From: Sphingomonadales bacterium
GTDB taxonomy: Bacteria > Pseudomonadota > Alphaproteobacteria > Sphingomonadales > Sphingomonadaceae
Reading direction: 5' to 3'
Assembly (NCBI GenBank): GCA_027489295.1
Contig: JAIYAA010000260.1
Coordinates: 1-16,145, forward strand
Length of the DNA: 16,145 bases
A model generated the notes under the pieces. That model did not search any database, was not told the DNA's origin, and saw only the letters and a list, made by a program, of their open reading frames with translations. Position numbers and translations under genes: made by a program. Every line of letters begins with the position of its first letter. Within the stretch, counting starts at the first letter, position 1. Of this stretch, positions 6,802 through 13,342 are shown in pieces.

Positions 6802-9599
6802 GCGGCTTGTTCCTCGGCATCAAGATCGAACTCGGGGGCAACTTCTCCGCGCTCGGCTGCGAGCAGCCGGGCGTAGCGTCGAAACAAGTGGGTGAGCCGG
6901 TCGGCATCCGAGCGGAAAGGGCGATCGGAATAGATTGCCTCCACGGCTACGTCGTTCGCTCGATGGGCTTGTTTCAGGACCTCAGGCATATTCTCCCGAT
7001 CATAAAGTTCCGCGATAGTTCCGCCGGCTTCTGCGCGAGCCAGCAGAATTTCTTCGGCACAAGCGGTCAGCCGCTCCCGATCACGAGCGGACAGAAGAGG
7101 AACCGGAAAAGTATGCCACCCCAATGTATTAGAATAACGATAGTCTGTCTTGAATTTCCCGCACACAGTTTCAATCCAAAGCAAATGAATACGCGATGCT
7201 ATTAGACTTAAGGTCCATAGAGGCGCATCGTAGATGGCGAACGCGAGGTTTGTTACAATTGTGTCATTTTGAAACCAAGACACCGGCAGGACATCGCGGT
7301 TTTCAGAACTCGTAGTGCCGACAACGACAAGAGAGCGAGCAGCGGATTTCGTATCGCGGAAGCGCCAAGGCTCCGACGCGTGCGAGCGTGACCCCTCATC
7401 GGGGCTATCTAACCGCATTTTCGCCACGGCCGCGATCCGTTCCCGAACGCCGGGCTCAGACAGTTGCGCTTCAGTCGGTTCACGGTCGAACCATAGGCAA
7501 TAGCGGGGCGTTCCCTTTGTTAGCTCCGTCGTTCCGATTAACCTTCTGACGTGGGCTTCTCGAAATGCTTCTGAATAAGCATCTGCTTCGCGGGGATCGT
7601 CTAAGATCAAGCCCCCACCATCAAGCGGCATGTTGCCCATATCCATGGGCGGCACTGCGGAGATTGGCCTGCGGCGACCAGTCACAATCGGGATGGGGCC
7701 GGGCAAGAGATAAGGTGAAATCTCTTTTGCGCGCAACACGTTGGCTCCGCTGAAGATCCGTCTTTCCCCTGCAAAGCCCTTACCTAAGCCGAGCACCGCT
7801 ACCGTGACAGCAGCGGGCAGAGCAGCGTTATTTTTCCACTTGAAAGACTGATGTGCGAAGATCAGCTCGCACCTTTCTAGCACTGCCGGCCACAAGATTC
7901 CGACCTGTTGACCTTGGCAAATCGAGTTAGTGGTGACTAGCGCCGATTTGGTGTTGGAAACGGCGTCGATATACAGCGCGCTCAGCCATATCCAGCCAGC
8001 AACGTAATCCAGCGATTTGTAATTCTGAATCGCTCCATCAAACAGCCGTGCCTTATCCTCCTTCTGCGCTGGCGTCTGCTTTGCCCGGCCCAAATACGGA
8101 GGATTGCCGACGATATAGGTTTCCGCCTCCTCGTCGGGAACCGTCTCAGTGCCATGAACTTCGACGATGGTGGCGAGATCGAATACCTTCTGCCGATTTC
8201 GTGCGATCGTAGGCGGCGGACAGACCTCAAGCCAGTCCGCCCTTAGGGCATTGTTGCAAACAATCTTCCCGCTATCGGTCAGCGGTAGCGCCGGTGGCGC
8301 GGAGCCGAAAACGTCGCGGTGCGCGCGGTCCATTTGATATTTGGCAATCCACAGCGACAATTTCGCCGTCTCGGCCGCGAAGTCGCTGACCTCGATGCCG
8401 TAGAAATTGTGAAGCTCGATATGGCTCCAGATACCCGGTGCGTGCCCTGTAGCTGCGCGCAGGCGATCGAGCACCTCCCGTTCGATCTTCCGCAGTTCCT
8501 GATAGGCGATGACAAGAAAGTTACCCGATCCGCATGCGGGATCGAACACGCGGATTTTCGACAGCCGGTTGAGCAGCGCCTTGAGCCGCGCCTTCTCACG
8601 CGAAGCGTCGGCAAGCGGCGGGCGGGACGCTTCCGCGCGCAGTTCGTCGAGGAACAGTGGGTCAAGCACCTTCAAGATGTTCGGCACCGACGTATAATGC
8701 ATCCCCGTTTCGTGCCGGTGTGCCGGGTCAACGATGACCTGGATCATCGAGCCGAAAATGTCGGCGTTGATCTCGTTCCAGCGCAAACGGGCTGCGTCCC
8801 CAAGGGTTCGATAGGCCGTCCGGCTGAACCTCGGGATCTGGATTTCACCCGTGAACAGGCCGCCATTGACCCACGGAAACTCGTCCGCCCATTTTGGCAG
8901 GTCGCCACGCTCGCCCTCGCGCTTGCTCATCGCGGTGAATAGCAAGGTTAGCGCGCGAACCATTTCCTCGCCCGCGTGTCCGCCATGTTCATGGATCGCG
9001 CGCGAGAACTGGTTTTCCTTGGGCAGAATACCGGTGTCTTCGGCGAACAAGCAGAAGATGATCCGCGTCATGAACAGGTTCACGGCGTGACGCATGTCAT
9101 CGCCCGCCCACTCAGGGTTCTCGGTGATCAGGGCGTCGTATAGACTTCTAAGCCGGTTCGCGGCCTTGACGTCGATCGGGTTTTCTTCCGCCGCCTTATA
9201 TCGCGCATAGCCGGCGAGCGGCAGGAAGAACCCGAACCGGTCGCCCAGCTCGTCGAAGCGGCAGAAGATCGTGTCATCCGCCTTAAGGTCCCGCGCGGCG
9301 AATTCATCGCCATCGGTGGCGGCGATGAACTGGACGCGCTGGCTCGTAGTCGCGCGGCTCGCCTGTAGCTGTTCAAGCGCCGCTTCGACCTGACCCCGCT
9401 CACAGATGAGCAGATGGAGCTTCTGCCGCCACAACACGCCACCCTCTATGTCCGAAGCGTTCTGTGAGCCGTTGCGGATACGGGTGACGGTCGCCGGCGG
9501 GGCGTCATATGCGGCGATGAAGTCGTATGGGAAGCTCTCGGAATTGAACTGAGCAGCCGCTATCCGGCTGACGGCTTCCTCGATGTCGGCAATATACAA
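6798..9599 (-). CDS. MmeI-like N6-adenine DNA methyltransferase
   Basis: This 933-aa class I SAM-dependent DNA methyltransferase is related to MmeI (type IIL) and YeeA. An MmeI_N-like N-terminal region (~1-145) is followed by a helical spacer with FMTRIIFCLFAEDTGIL (176-192). The methyltransferase core has motif X GMHYTSVPNI (299-308), SAM-binding FDPACGSGNF (352-361) and catalytic NPPY (499-502), which indicates amino-group (N6-adenine) methylation. A target-recognition region (~530-830) and a C-terminal helical domain complete it. No PD-(D/E)xK nuclease motif is evident at the N-terminus. The start was placed at TTG 9599 (GGGGG 6 nt upstream), where the protein begins YIADIEEAVS like relatives starting MNTVEIEEAVS from memory. 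A TTG at 9671 is possible but lacks a ribosome site. First large gene of the operon; its target-recognition part is more AT-rich than the rest. Confidence 0.9.
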   Translation of the reverse strand: MYIADIEEAVSRIAAAQFNSESFPYDFIAAYDAPPATVTRIRNGSQNASDIEGGVLWRQKLHLLICERGQVEAALEQLQASRATTSQRVQFIAATDGDEFAARDLKADDTIFCRFDELGDRFGFFLPLAGYARYKAAEENPIDVKAANRLRSLYDALITENPEWAGDDMRHAVNLFMTRIIFCLFAEDTGILPKENQFSRAIHEHGGHAGEEMVRALTLLFTAMSKREGERGDLPKWADEFPWVNGGLFTGEIQIPRFSRTAYRTLGDAARLRWNEINADIFGSMIQVIVDPAHRHETGMHYTSVPNILKVLDPLFLDELRAEASRPPLADASREKARLKALLNRLSKIRVFDPACGSGNFLVIAYQELRKIEREVLDRLRAATGHAPGIWSHIELHNFYGIEVSDFAAETAKLSLWIAKYQMDRAHRDVFGSAPPALPLTDSGKIVCNNALRADWLEVCPPPTIARNRQKVFDLATIVEVHGTETVPDEEAETYIVGNPPYLGRAKQTPAQKEDKARLFDGAIQNYKSLDYVAGWIWLSALYIDAVSNTKSALVTTNSICQGQQVGILWPAVLERCELIFAHQSFKWKNNAALPAAVTVAVLGLGKGFAGERRIFSGANVLRAKEISPYLLPGPIPIVTGRRRPISAVPPMDMGNMPLDGGGLILDDPREADAYSEAFREAHVRRLIGTTELTKGTPRYCLWFDREPTEAQLSEPGVRERIAAVAKMRLDSPDEGSRSHASEPWRFRDTKSAARSLVVVGTTSSENRDVLPVSWFQNDTIVTNLAFAIYDAPLWTLSLIASRIHLLWIETVCGKFKTDYRYSNTLGWHTFPVPLLSARDRERLTACAEEILLARAEAGGTIAELYDRENMPEVLKQAHRANDVAVEAIYSDRPFRSDADRLTHLFRRYARLLAAERGEVAPEFDLDAEEQAA

Positions 9600-9717
9600 A
9601 CTTAACCCCCAGCGTGACGATCTCGGCGGCGTGCGGGCGCGCAGCCGGTTCGTGATACGTTCTAGGGGCAAATCGCGGATTTTTGAAGTGACGATGACGC
9701 CGCTGGGGAGGCGTCCG

Positions 9718-9897
9718 TCAGTTAATCGCCTCTCCAGTGATCACCGTGGCCGGCTGGTGCCGGGAATAAGACAAAGTGGGTGGCCAAGGCCGCTTGCTGC
9801 TGACAACAATATGTGCCTCCGCTTGGTTGGTCGCCAGAAGCAAGCGAAGCGCCCGATAGTGTTGATCCGTGATGTCGCGGACGTCGTAGCGGCGCAT
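9718..9897 (-). CDS. Small protein of unknown function upstream of the R-M operon
   Basis: This short reading frame (59 aa, starting MRRYDVRDIT) has an ATG at 9897 preceded by GAGGAG with a 5-nt spacer, one of the better ribosome sites in the window. That is the main reason to think it is real. It ends 118 bp before the chosen methyltransferase start and runs in the same direction, so it may be the first gene of the operon. There is no helix-turn-helix, signal peptide or membrane segment; it has a basic, Arg-rich N-terminal half. I do not recognise the family. A role as a small regulator of the restriction system is only a positional guess; it could also be a leader with no functional product. 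Confidence 0.5.
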   Translation of the reverse strand: MRRYDVRDITDQHYRALRLLLATNQAEAHIVVSSKRPWPPTLSYSRHQPATVITGEAIN

Positions 9898-9920
9898 CAA
9901 TACTCCTCAGGCCAGGTAAT

Positions 9921-9930
9921 CGTTATAACG
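9921..9930 (-). promoter_or_regulatory. Candidate -10/operator of the restriction operon
   Basis: CGTTATAACG is a perfect 10-bp palindrome containing TATAAC on the minus strand, a good match to a -10 element, about 25 nt before the ATG at 9897. No convincing -35 box is seen at the right distance. The palindrome over the -10 would suit a repressor or controller protein. Confidence 0.35.
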
Positions 9931-9964
9931 TGGCCATCTCGCCAACAGAACGAAGATGGTCGTC

Positions 9965-9989
9965 GAGGCGGGCCATGGTCGCCCGCCTC
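9965..9989 (-). terminator. Hairpin terminator after the DUF6641-like gene
   Basis: GAGGCGGGC (9965-9973) pairs perfectly with GCCCGCCTC (9981-9989) around a 7-nt loop, starting 13 nt after the stop at 10003. No T-run follows on the minus strand, so termination may be partial or Rho-assisted. It separates this gene from the restriction operon. Confidence 0.55.
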
Positions 9990-10002
9990 AACGCCTAGGC
10001 CA

Positions 10003-10461
10003 TCAGGCGCTAGCCTTCTTCGCGCTCGGCTTGAAGCCCGCCTTACGCTGAGCAATCGCGCTTTTGAGCTGCGGATCCAACTCGCCGGCGTTGATCGCCT
10101 CGATGATGGAAGTGACGATCTCCGGCACTTCGCTGATGTCGCTCACCTCCACCGCATTCATGCCCTTGGCGAACTCCAGCGGCTTGCTGCCATAGCGCAG
10201 CTGAAAGAAGGTCTTGCCGCCGGCATCGGTGAACCAGCCCTTCCGGACCCGACGCTCGACATCGACACGGACCTTCTCGCCGGCCTCGTTCGTGCGCGTC
10301 ACACGCCGACTGACGGCGAAGGTCGTGCCGGCGATCTCTGCCTCTGCCAGCGCCTTTTGCTCGGCGAGGTAGCGGAGCAACTTCGTGCGGAATCCATGCT
10401 CGGCCGTGGCGGGGTTGACCGGGGCGGCAGCAGCAAGCTTGAGGGACTTGAGGATCGACAT
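10003..10461 (-). CDS. Hypothetical protein, DUF6641-like
   Basis: This 152-aa cytoplasmic protein begins MSILKSLKLA and ends in a Lys/Ala-rich tail (PSAKKASA). It has a mixed alpha/beta middle with an Arg-rich strand (VRVDVERRVRKGW) and FFQLRYGSKPLEF. It resembles, from memory, the DUF6641 family found on alphaproteobacterial mobile elements; no biochemical role is known to me. The start at 10461 is fixed by AAGGAG (10468-10473) six nt upstream. An in-frame ATG at 10467 abuts this ribosome site, and extension to 10581 gives sequence without family character. It is transcribed alone or after the HUH gene upstream, with a hairpin directly after its stop. Confidence 0.8.
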   Translation of the reverse strand: MSILKSLKLAAAAPVNPATAEHGFRTKLLRYLAEQKALAEAEIAGTTFAVSRRVTRTNEAGEKVRVDVERRVRKGWFTDAGGKTFFQLRYGSKPLEFAKGMNAVEVSDISEVPEIVTSIIEAINAGELDPQLKSAIAQRKAGFKPSAKKASA

Positions 10462-10702
10462 TCGCATCTCCTTGAATGTTTCGGACAAGGCGAGCGATAG
10501 CGTCGTCGTTCGTGAGAGCGACCGAAGATTGGCGTTAGATACCAGAAATTCATCCAAAAATAATTCCGCCACCATGACCACGGTTTTTGGTGCCGTTGGG
10601 GTTGGTGACGGAATATAGCTGTTTCTATCTAGCGCTGGTTTATTTGTGTCGCTGTCGGTATCATCCGCCTCTTCCTTGTGTTAGTTCTGCGTTTACGGTC
10701 TC

Positions 10703-10731
10703 TGATCTATATCATCTGGTGATATTGATCA
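10703..10731. repeat. AT-rich imperfect palindrome
   Basis: The arms TGATC (10703-10707) and ATATCA (10709-10714) mirror TGATAT (10720-10725) and GATCA (10727-10731) around TCTGG, with one unpaired T on each side. It could be an operator for a dimeric regulator or part of a replication/nicking site for the HUH protein encoded next to it. Confidence 0.55.
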
Positions 10732-10733
10732 CT

Positions 10734-10756
10734 GCGGGTCCGTGACCGGAACCCGC
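10734..10756 (-). terminator. GC-rich hairpin after the HUH gene
   Basis: GCGGGT (10734-10739) pairs with ACCCGC (10751-10756). The stem continues as CCG/CGG with one bulged A, leaving a TGAC loop. It is 55 nt beyond the HUH gene stop and 2 nt from the AT-rich palindrome. It may terminate the HUH transcript, or be a structured element on which the HUH protein acts. Confidence 0.45.
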
Positions 10757-10810
10757 TCGAACAGGGTGGCCTCATCAAGCCGTGGACCTCGCGTTGCGGC
10801 AGTCCCCCTA

Positions 10811-11290
10811 TCAGGCAGCGATATTGTTCTTCTTCTCCTTGTGGATGGGCATGAGCAGGCGTTCGCTCGTCTCGGGCCTCAATTCCTTGGTGACGTATCG
10901 GGCGGCACCCTCGGGACAATAGACCGGCTTGATGTCCAGGTTTCCCGCCTCGACCAACTTCCCCCAGATCGGCACGGCGATTTCAGCGAACCGCGCCTTC
11001 TGCTCGGCCGTCATTTTGAACAGCGCGTGGATATGGATGTTGGTGTCGGGCTTCTCGATGGTTGCGATGTATTCGGTGCGCTCGTCGGGGCGGTCCATAT
11101 AGGACCGGCCGAGCAGCTTCTTATCGAGGCGTCCGTGAAATTCCTCAAACGTTCTCACTGCCTCATCTATGCTGCGCCAGCGATTGAAGACGAAGGTGAC
11201 GAACAGGTCGGGACCATAATCAGCCATCCAGCGGATGCAGTCGGCCCGGTATTTCTCGGCTTTCGTCAGGGATAATGTGGCTTGTGCCAT
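10811..11290 (-). CDS. HUH endonuclease / rolling-circle Rep-like protein
   Basis: This 159-aa protein has the three hallmarks of HUH single-strand endonucleases in order. LFVTFVFNR (29-37) corresponds to motif 1. NIHIHALF (84-91) has His86 and His88 as the metal-binding HUH. YVTK (132-135) is the Y1-type YxxK, with Tyr132 as the presumed nicking residue. The layout resembles the Rep ORF2/G2P-type replication-associated domain of small plasmids and phages. It is short and lacks a helicase domain, so it would act as a nickase for rolling-circle replication or mobilisation, or be a domesticated relative. The start at 11290 (MAQATL) is chosen for GGAG 8-11 nt upstream; an ATG at 11347 is too far up in the promoter region. 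Assignment is from motifs only. Confidence 0.65.
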   Translation of the reverse strand: MAQATLSLTKAEKYRADCIRWMADYGPDLFVTFVFNRWRSIDEAVRTFEEFHGRLDKKLLGRSYMDRPDERTEYIATIEKPDTNIHIHALFKMTAEQKARFAEIAVPIWGKLVEAGNLDIKPVYCPEGAARYVTKELRPETSERLLMPIHKEKKNNIAA

Positions 11291-11337
11291 CCTTGTTTCT
11301 CCATGTGGCCGGCATGTTAGTCGACCCGTATTATTTT

Positions 11338-11378
11338 TATTTATCAATCACATGGATCCAACTGACTGTCGATAAATA
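11338..11378. promoter_or_regulatory. Divergent AT-rich control region with inverted repeat
   Basis: TATTTATC (11338-11345) and GATAAATA (11371-11378) form an 8-bp inverted repeat 25 bp apart. They sit in the most AT-rich stretch of the area, between the divergent HUH (minus) and DUF6626-like (plus) genes. On the minus strand TTGGAT (rc of 11356-11361) could be a -35 box with an A-rich -10 about 16 bp further. A shared operator is likely but unproven. Confidence 0.4.
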
Positions 11379-11408
11379 CGAGCGTTCCCGCAAACGGAGG
11401 CGCACGGC

Positions 11409-11675
11409 ATGATCCTCGACGATGTATTCCAGTTCCTGAAATCCGCCGGTCTGGCACCGACCCACGCGATCTTCTCGACCGACTATCTCGGCCATTCCCC
11501 ACGATATTATGATTATCTGCGCTGCTCGCGCGCAAAGCCCAGCCTTCGTTCGATGCTCAAGCTGGCGATGCGCCTGCATGATCTGGCGCGGGCCACGCCG
11601 CCCTCCGACGAACATGATACCGTCGCCATGTTGGCGCACCGCGTCATGGCGCGGGCGCTGAACCGCTGCCGCTAA
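11409..11675 (+). CDS. Small hypothetical protein, DUF6626-like
   Basis: This 88-aa protein begins MILDDVFQFLKSAGL and contains TDYLGHSPRYYDYLR (24-38), then a helical RSMLKLAMRLHDLA segment and an Arg-rich end. The pattern resembles, from memory, the DUF6626 family of short alphaproteobacterial proteins; I know no function for it. The N-terminal half could form a small winged or HTH-like DNA-binding fold, but I cannot show that. GGAGG lies 8 nt before the ATG, supporting the start. It is transcribed divergently from the HUH gene across a shared AT-rich region, an arrangement typical of a regulator and its target. Confidence 0.75.
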   Translation: MILDDVFQFLKSAGLAPTHAIFSTDYLGHSPRYYDYLRCSRAKPSLRSMLKLAMRLHDLARATPPSDEHDTVAMLAHRVMARALNRCR

Positions 11676-11837
11676 ATGGCCCTTGCCCGGTTTCGGCGCA
11701 CGCCATGTCCGGACAAACGGCAGGACCGTAGATGATTGCCTGCCCCATCCTTGTTCAGAGTGCGCGATAACGACTGCTCAATAGTGCACGCCGTGTTAGA
11801 CGGTGGCGAAAAGCGGGATACGGGAGCCTCATTCCGA

Positions 11838-12308
11838 ATGACCAACAAATCCAGAGGCCCGACAAAGGCGGCGGCCGAAGCTCGAGCCACCACGAATTCC
11901 GATGATATTTTTGCTGGACGCTCGTTCTGGCAGTATAGTTCGGACACCCAGGAACTGCCGCAAGGCGACAATCGCTATCGCGTCACCCATTCCGCAAAAT
12001 TTTATATCGTCCAGCTCATGGGGTCGTGGGTTCACATCTCGGAATCCGCCGAGAGAACGGTGCGCTATCGCAATAGATTGAAGTGGGTCACGTTCGAGAA
12101 AAAGGAATACGAGCTCAGGAGGGCCGAACGCTTCAAGCCGTTTGTCGCACGCTTCGTCCAGGGGGGATGCTACGCGCATGTCGGAGGAAAAACGGCATAT
12201 ACCGAGAAAGAGCTTAACCGCTTAGCCGCGCATCCATTCATATACATAGCGTCGTCCGAAGCTCTGAGGATTTTCAACGATCTACGTCATCAGCAAAACA
12301 AGCCCTGA
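11838..12308 (+). CDS. Hypothetical protein, unrecognised
   Basis: This 156-aa basic, soluble protein begins MTNKSRGPTK. An N-terminal ~25-residue flexible Ala/Thr/Lys-rich segment precedes a compact region with many aromatic residues: RSFWQYS, KFYIVQLMGSWVHI, RLKWVTFEKKEY, GCYAHVGG, and HPFIYIASSEALRIFNDLR. I recognise no family. The frame is open upstream to a TTG at 11736, but that stretch is unlike protein. ATG 11838 has GGGAG about 11 nt before it and is the likely start. It stands alone, with a 162-bp gap from the previous gene and a strong hairpin 48 nt after its stop. Confidence 0.6.
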   Translation: MTNKSRGPTKAAAEARATTNSDDIFAGRSFWQYSSDTQELPQGDNRYRVTHSAKFYIVQLMGSWVHISESAERTVRYRNRLKWVTFEKKEYELRRAERFKPFVARFVQGGCYAHVGGKTAYTEKELNRLAAHPFIYIASSEALRIFNDLRHQQNKP

Positions 12309-12356
12309 CCCATGAATGTTGCCCAGAGCGTCCGTCGTTATTGGGTTTACCTTTCC

Positions 12357-12389
12357 AAGACGCGCTCCCGAGACGGCGGGGCGCGTCTT
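12357..12389 (+). terminator. Strong hairpin terminator after the 156-aa gene
   Basis: AAGACGCGC (12357-12365) pairs perfectly with GCGCGTCTT (12381-12389). Inside it CCCG (12367-12370) can pair with CGGG (12377-12380) around AGACGG. On the plus strand it runs into TTAATT. It lies 48 nt after the stop at 12308 and isolates the resolvase gene from it. Confidence 0.65.
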
Positions 12390-12407
12390 AATTAGGTTGA
12401 CGCAAGG

Positions 12408-12451
12408 CATCTGAGACACTTGGCCGACTGGGTCTAAACCCATCCGAGACA
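12408..12451. promoter_or_regulatory. res-like repeats upstream of the resolvase gene
   Basis: CATCTGAGACA (12408-12418) and CATCCGAGACA (12441-12451) are direct repeats with 10 of 11 matches, 33 bp apart. Their complement begins TGTCT, like half-sites in Tn3-family res. Between them lies the inverted repeat TGGGT-CTAA-ACCCA (12429-12442). A third CGAGAC is at 12369-12374, inside the terminator. This suits a resolvase binding/crossover and autoregulation region, but the subsite pattern is incomplete. Confidence 0.4.
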
Positions 12452-12460
12452 GGAGGTGCC

Positions 12461-13015
12461 ATGATCGTCGGTTACGCGCGCGTCAGTGCCAGCAGCCAAA
12501 GCCTTGAGGTTCAGCACGAGCAGCTTGCCGCCGCCGGCTGCGAAAAGATCTTCGCCGAGAAGCGCAGCGGGCGGACCGTCGAGGGACGCGATGCGCTGGT
12601 GGATGCCCTCGACTTCGCGCGTGAGGGCGATGTGCTGGCGGTGACCCGGCTCGATCGCCTCGCCCGATCGGTGGTGGACCTGCACCGGCTCATTGAGCGG
12701 CTGACCTCCAAAGGCTGCGGCTTCCGTGTTCTACAGCAGTCTGGCATTGACACCACGACGAGCACCGGCAAGCTCACCCTGTCCATCCTTGGCGCAGTTG
12801 CAGAGTTTGAGGCAGACATTCGTCGCGATCGGCAGCGGGACGGGATCGAGCGAGCCAAGATCAACGGGGTATATTGCGGTCGGCGTCCCAGCATTGATGC
12901 CGCGAAGATCGAGGCACTCAGGGTGGCGGGCATGAAACCCGCGGACATTGCGCGTGCTATGGGCGTGGGTCGGGCTAGCGTATATCGGCTGATGGTCAGA
13001 CCCGAGGTCACGTAA
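12461..13015 (+). CDS. Serine recombinase (Tn3 resolvase / Pin invertase type)
   Basis: This 184-aa small serine recombinase begins GYARVSASSQSLEVQ, with Ser9 as the nucleophile and Arg7 beside it. The second active-site cluster is TRLDRLARS (R63, R66, R69). The E-helix region is EFEADIRRDRQRDGI (115-129). It is followed by GRRPS and a C-terminal helix-turn-helix (~155-178, PADIARAMGVGRASVYRLM). The length is the family norm and the protein looks complete. Such enzymes resolve cointegrates of Tn3-type transposons or invert segments. No Tn3 transposase or terminal repeat is visible here, so it is either a leftover or a stand-alone recombinase of the island. Ribosome site AGGAGG lies 4-5 nt before the ATG; res-like repeats lie just upstream. 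Confidence 0.9.
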   Translation: MIVGYARVSASSQSLEVQHEQLAAAGCEKIFAEKRSGRTVEGRDALVDALDFAREGDVLAVTRLDRLARSVVDLHRLIERLTSKGCGFRVLQQSGIDTTTSTGKLTLSILGAVAEFEADIRRDRQRDGIERAKINGVYCGRRPSIDAAKIEALRVAGMKPADIARAMGVGRASVYRLMVRPEVT

Positions 13016-13342
13016 GCGTTTCAGCTCCTGCGGGTCCCGTAAGCTTAGCACCGGTCTGTCCCGAGTTAGAAACGATGGTGGCCAGTCTGACCGTCTCTCA
13101 TCGGACAAGTGCCAACTAATCGATGCTGCGCAACCGCCTTTTCCGCCCTGTTGCCGCCCCAGACTCGGAAGCCTGATCCCGCACCGGCCCGCCGTTAGAC
13201 ATCGCTGTGCGCTCGATTTTGGTGCAATGCTCGCATCAAGGGCATTGCCGACATGTTGTGGGCGTTTAGAACAACTCGCTCTACGCTCTCCTTCCGCCAT
13301 AGGCTCGATGAAGGATAGCGGTGGAACCGGGGGAGGTGCACT
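13016..13342. other. Gene-free stretch before the STAND gene
   Basis: No convincing coding frame in either direction. Near the left end GTCACGTAAGC (13007-13017) is repeated as GTCCCGTAAGC (13034-13044). The right end must hold the promoter of the large gene: TTGCCG near 13245 and TAGAAC near 13267 have usable spacing, but the match is weak. The ribosome site GGGGGAGG lies just before the ATG at 13343. Confidence 0.4.

Larger units (their letters stand above)
10462..10810. other. Gene-free stretch between the DUF6641-like and HUH genes
   Basis: No convincing coding frame is found. The left part is the long leader of the DUF6641-like gene (ribosome site at 10468-10473). The right part carries an AT-rich palindrome (10703-10731) and a GC-rich hairpin (10734-10756), listed separately. 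No clear promoter could be assigned. Confidence 0.5.

Noticed and set aside
9600..9671. Upstream extension of the methyltransferase to a TTG at 9671
   Set aside because: The 24 extra residues are Arg/Ser/Pro-rich and unlike the family, with no ribosome site before the TTG. Relatives begin at the IEEAV region, matching the TTG at 9599.
9583..10500. 305-aa open frame on the plus strand
   Set aside because: It lies opposite the DUF6641-like gene, the small upstream frame and the methylase 5' end. The DUF6641-like gene has a clear ribosome site and protein-like composition, while this frame is Arg/Leu/His-rich like an antisense shadow.
10462..10581. Longer N-terminus for the DUF6641-like protein
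   Set aside because: AAGGAG at 10468-10473 is placed exactly for the ATG at 10461, and the extension lacks protein-family character.
12301..13100. Complete Tn3-family transposon around the resolvase
   Set aside because: No transposase frame and no GGGG...TAAG-type terminal repeats were found on either side; only the resolvase and res-like repeats can be supported.
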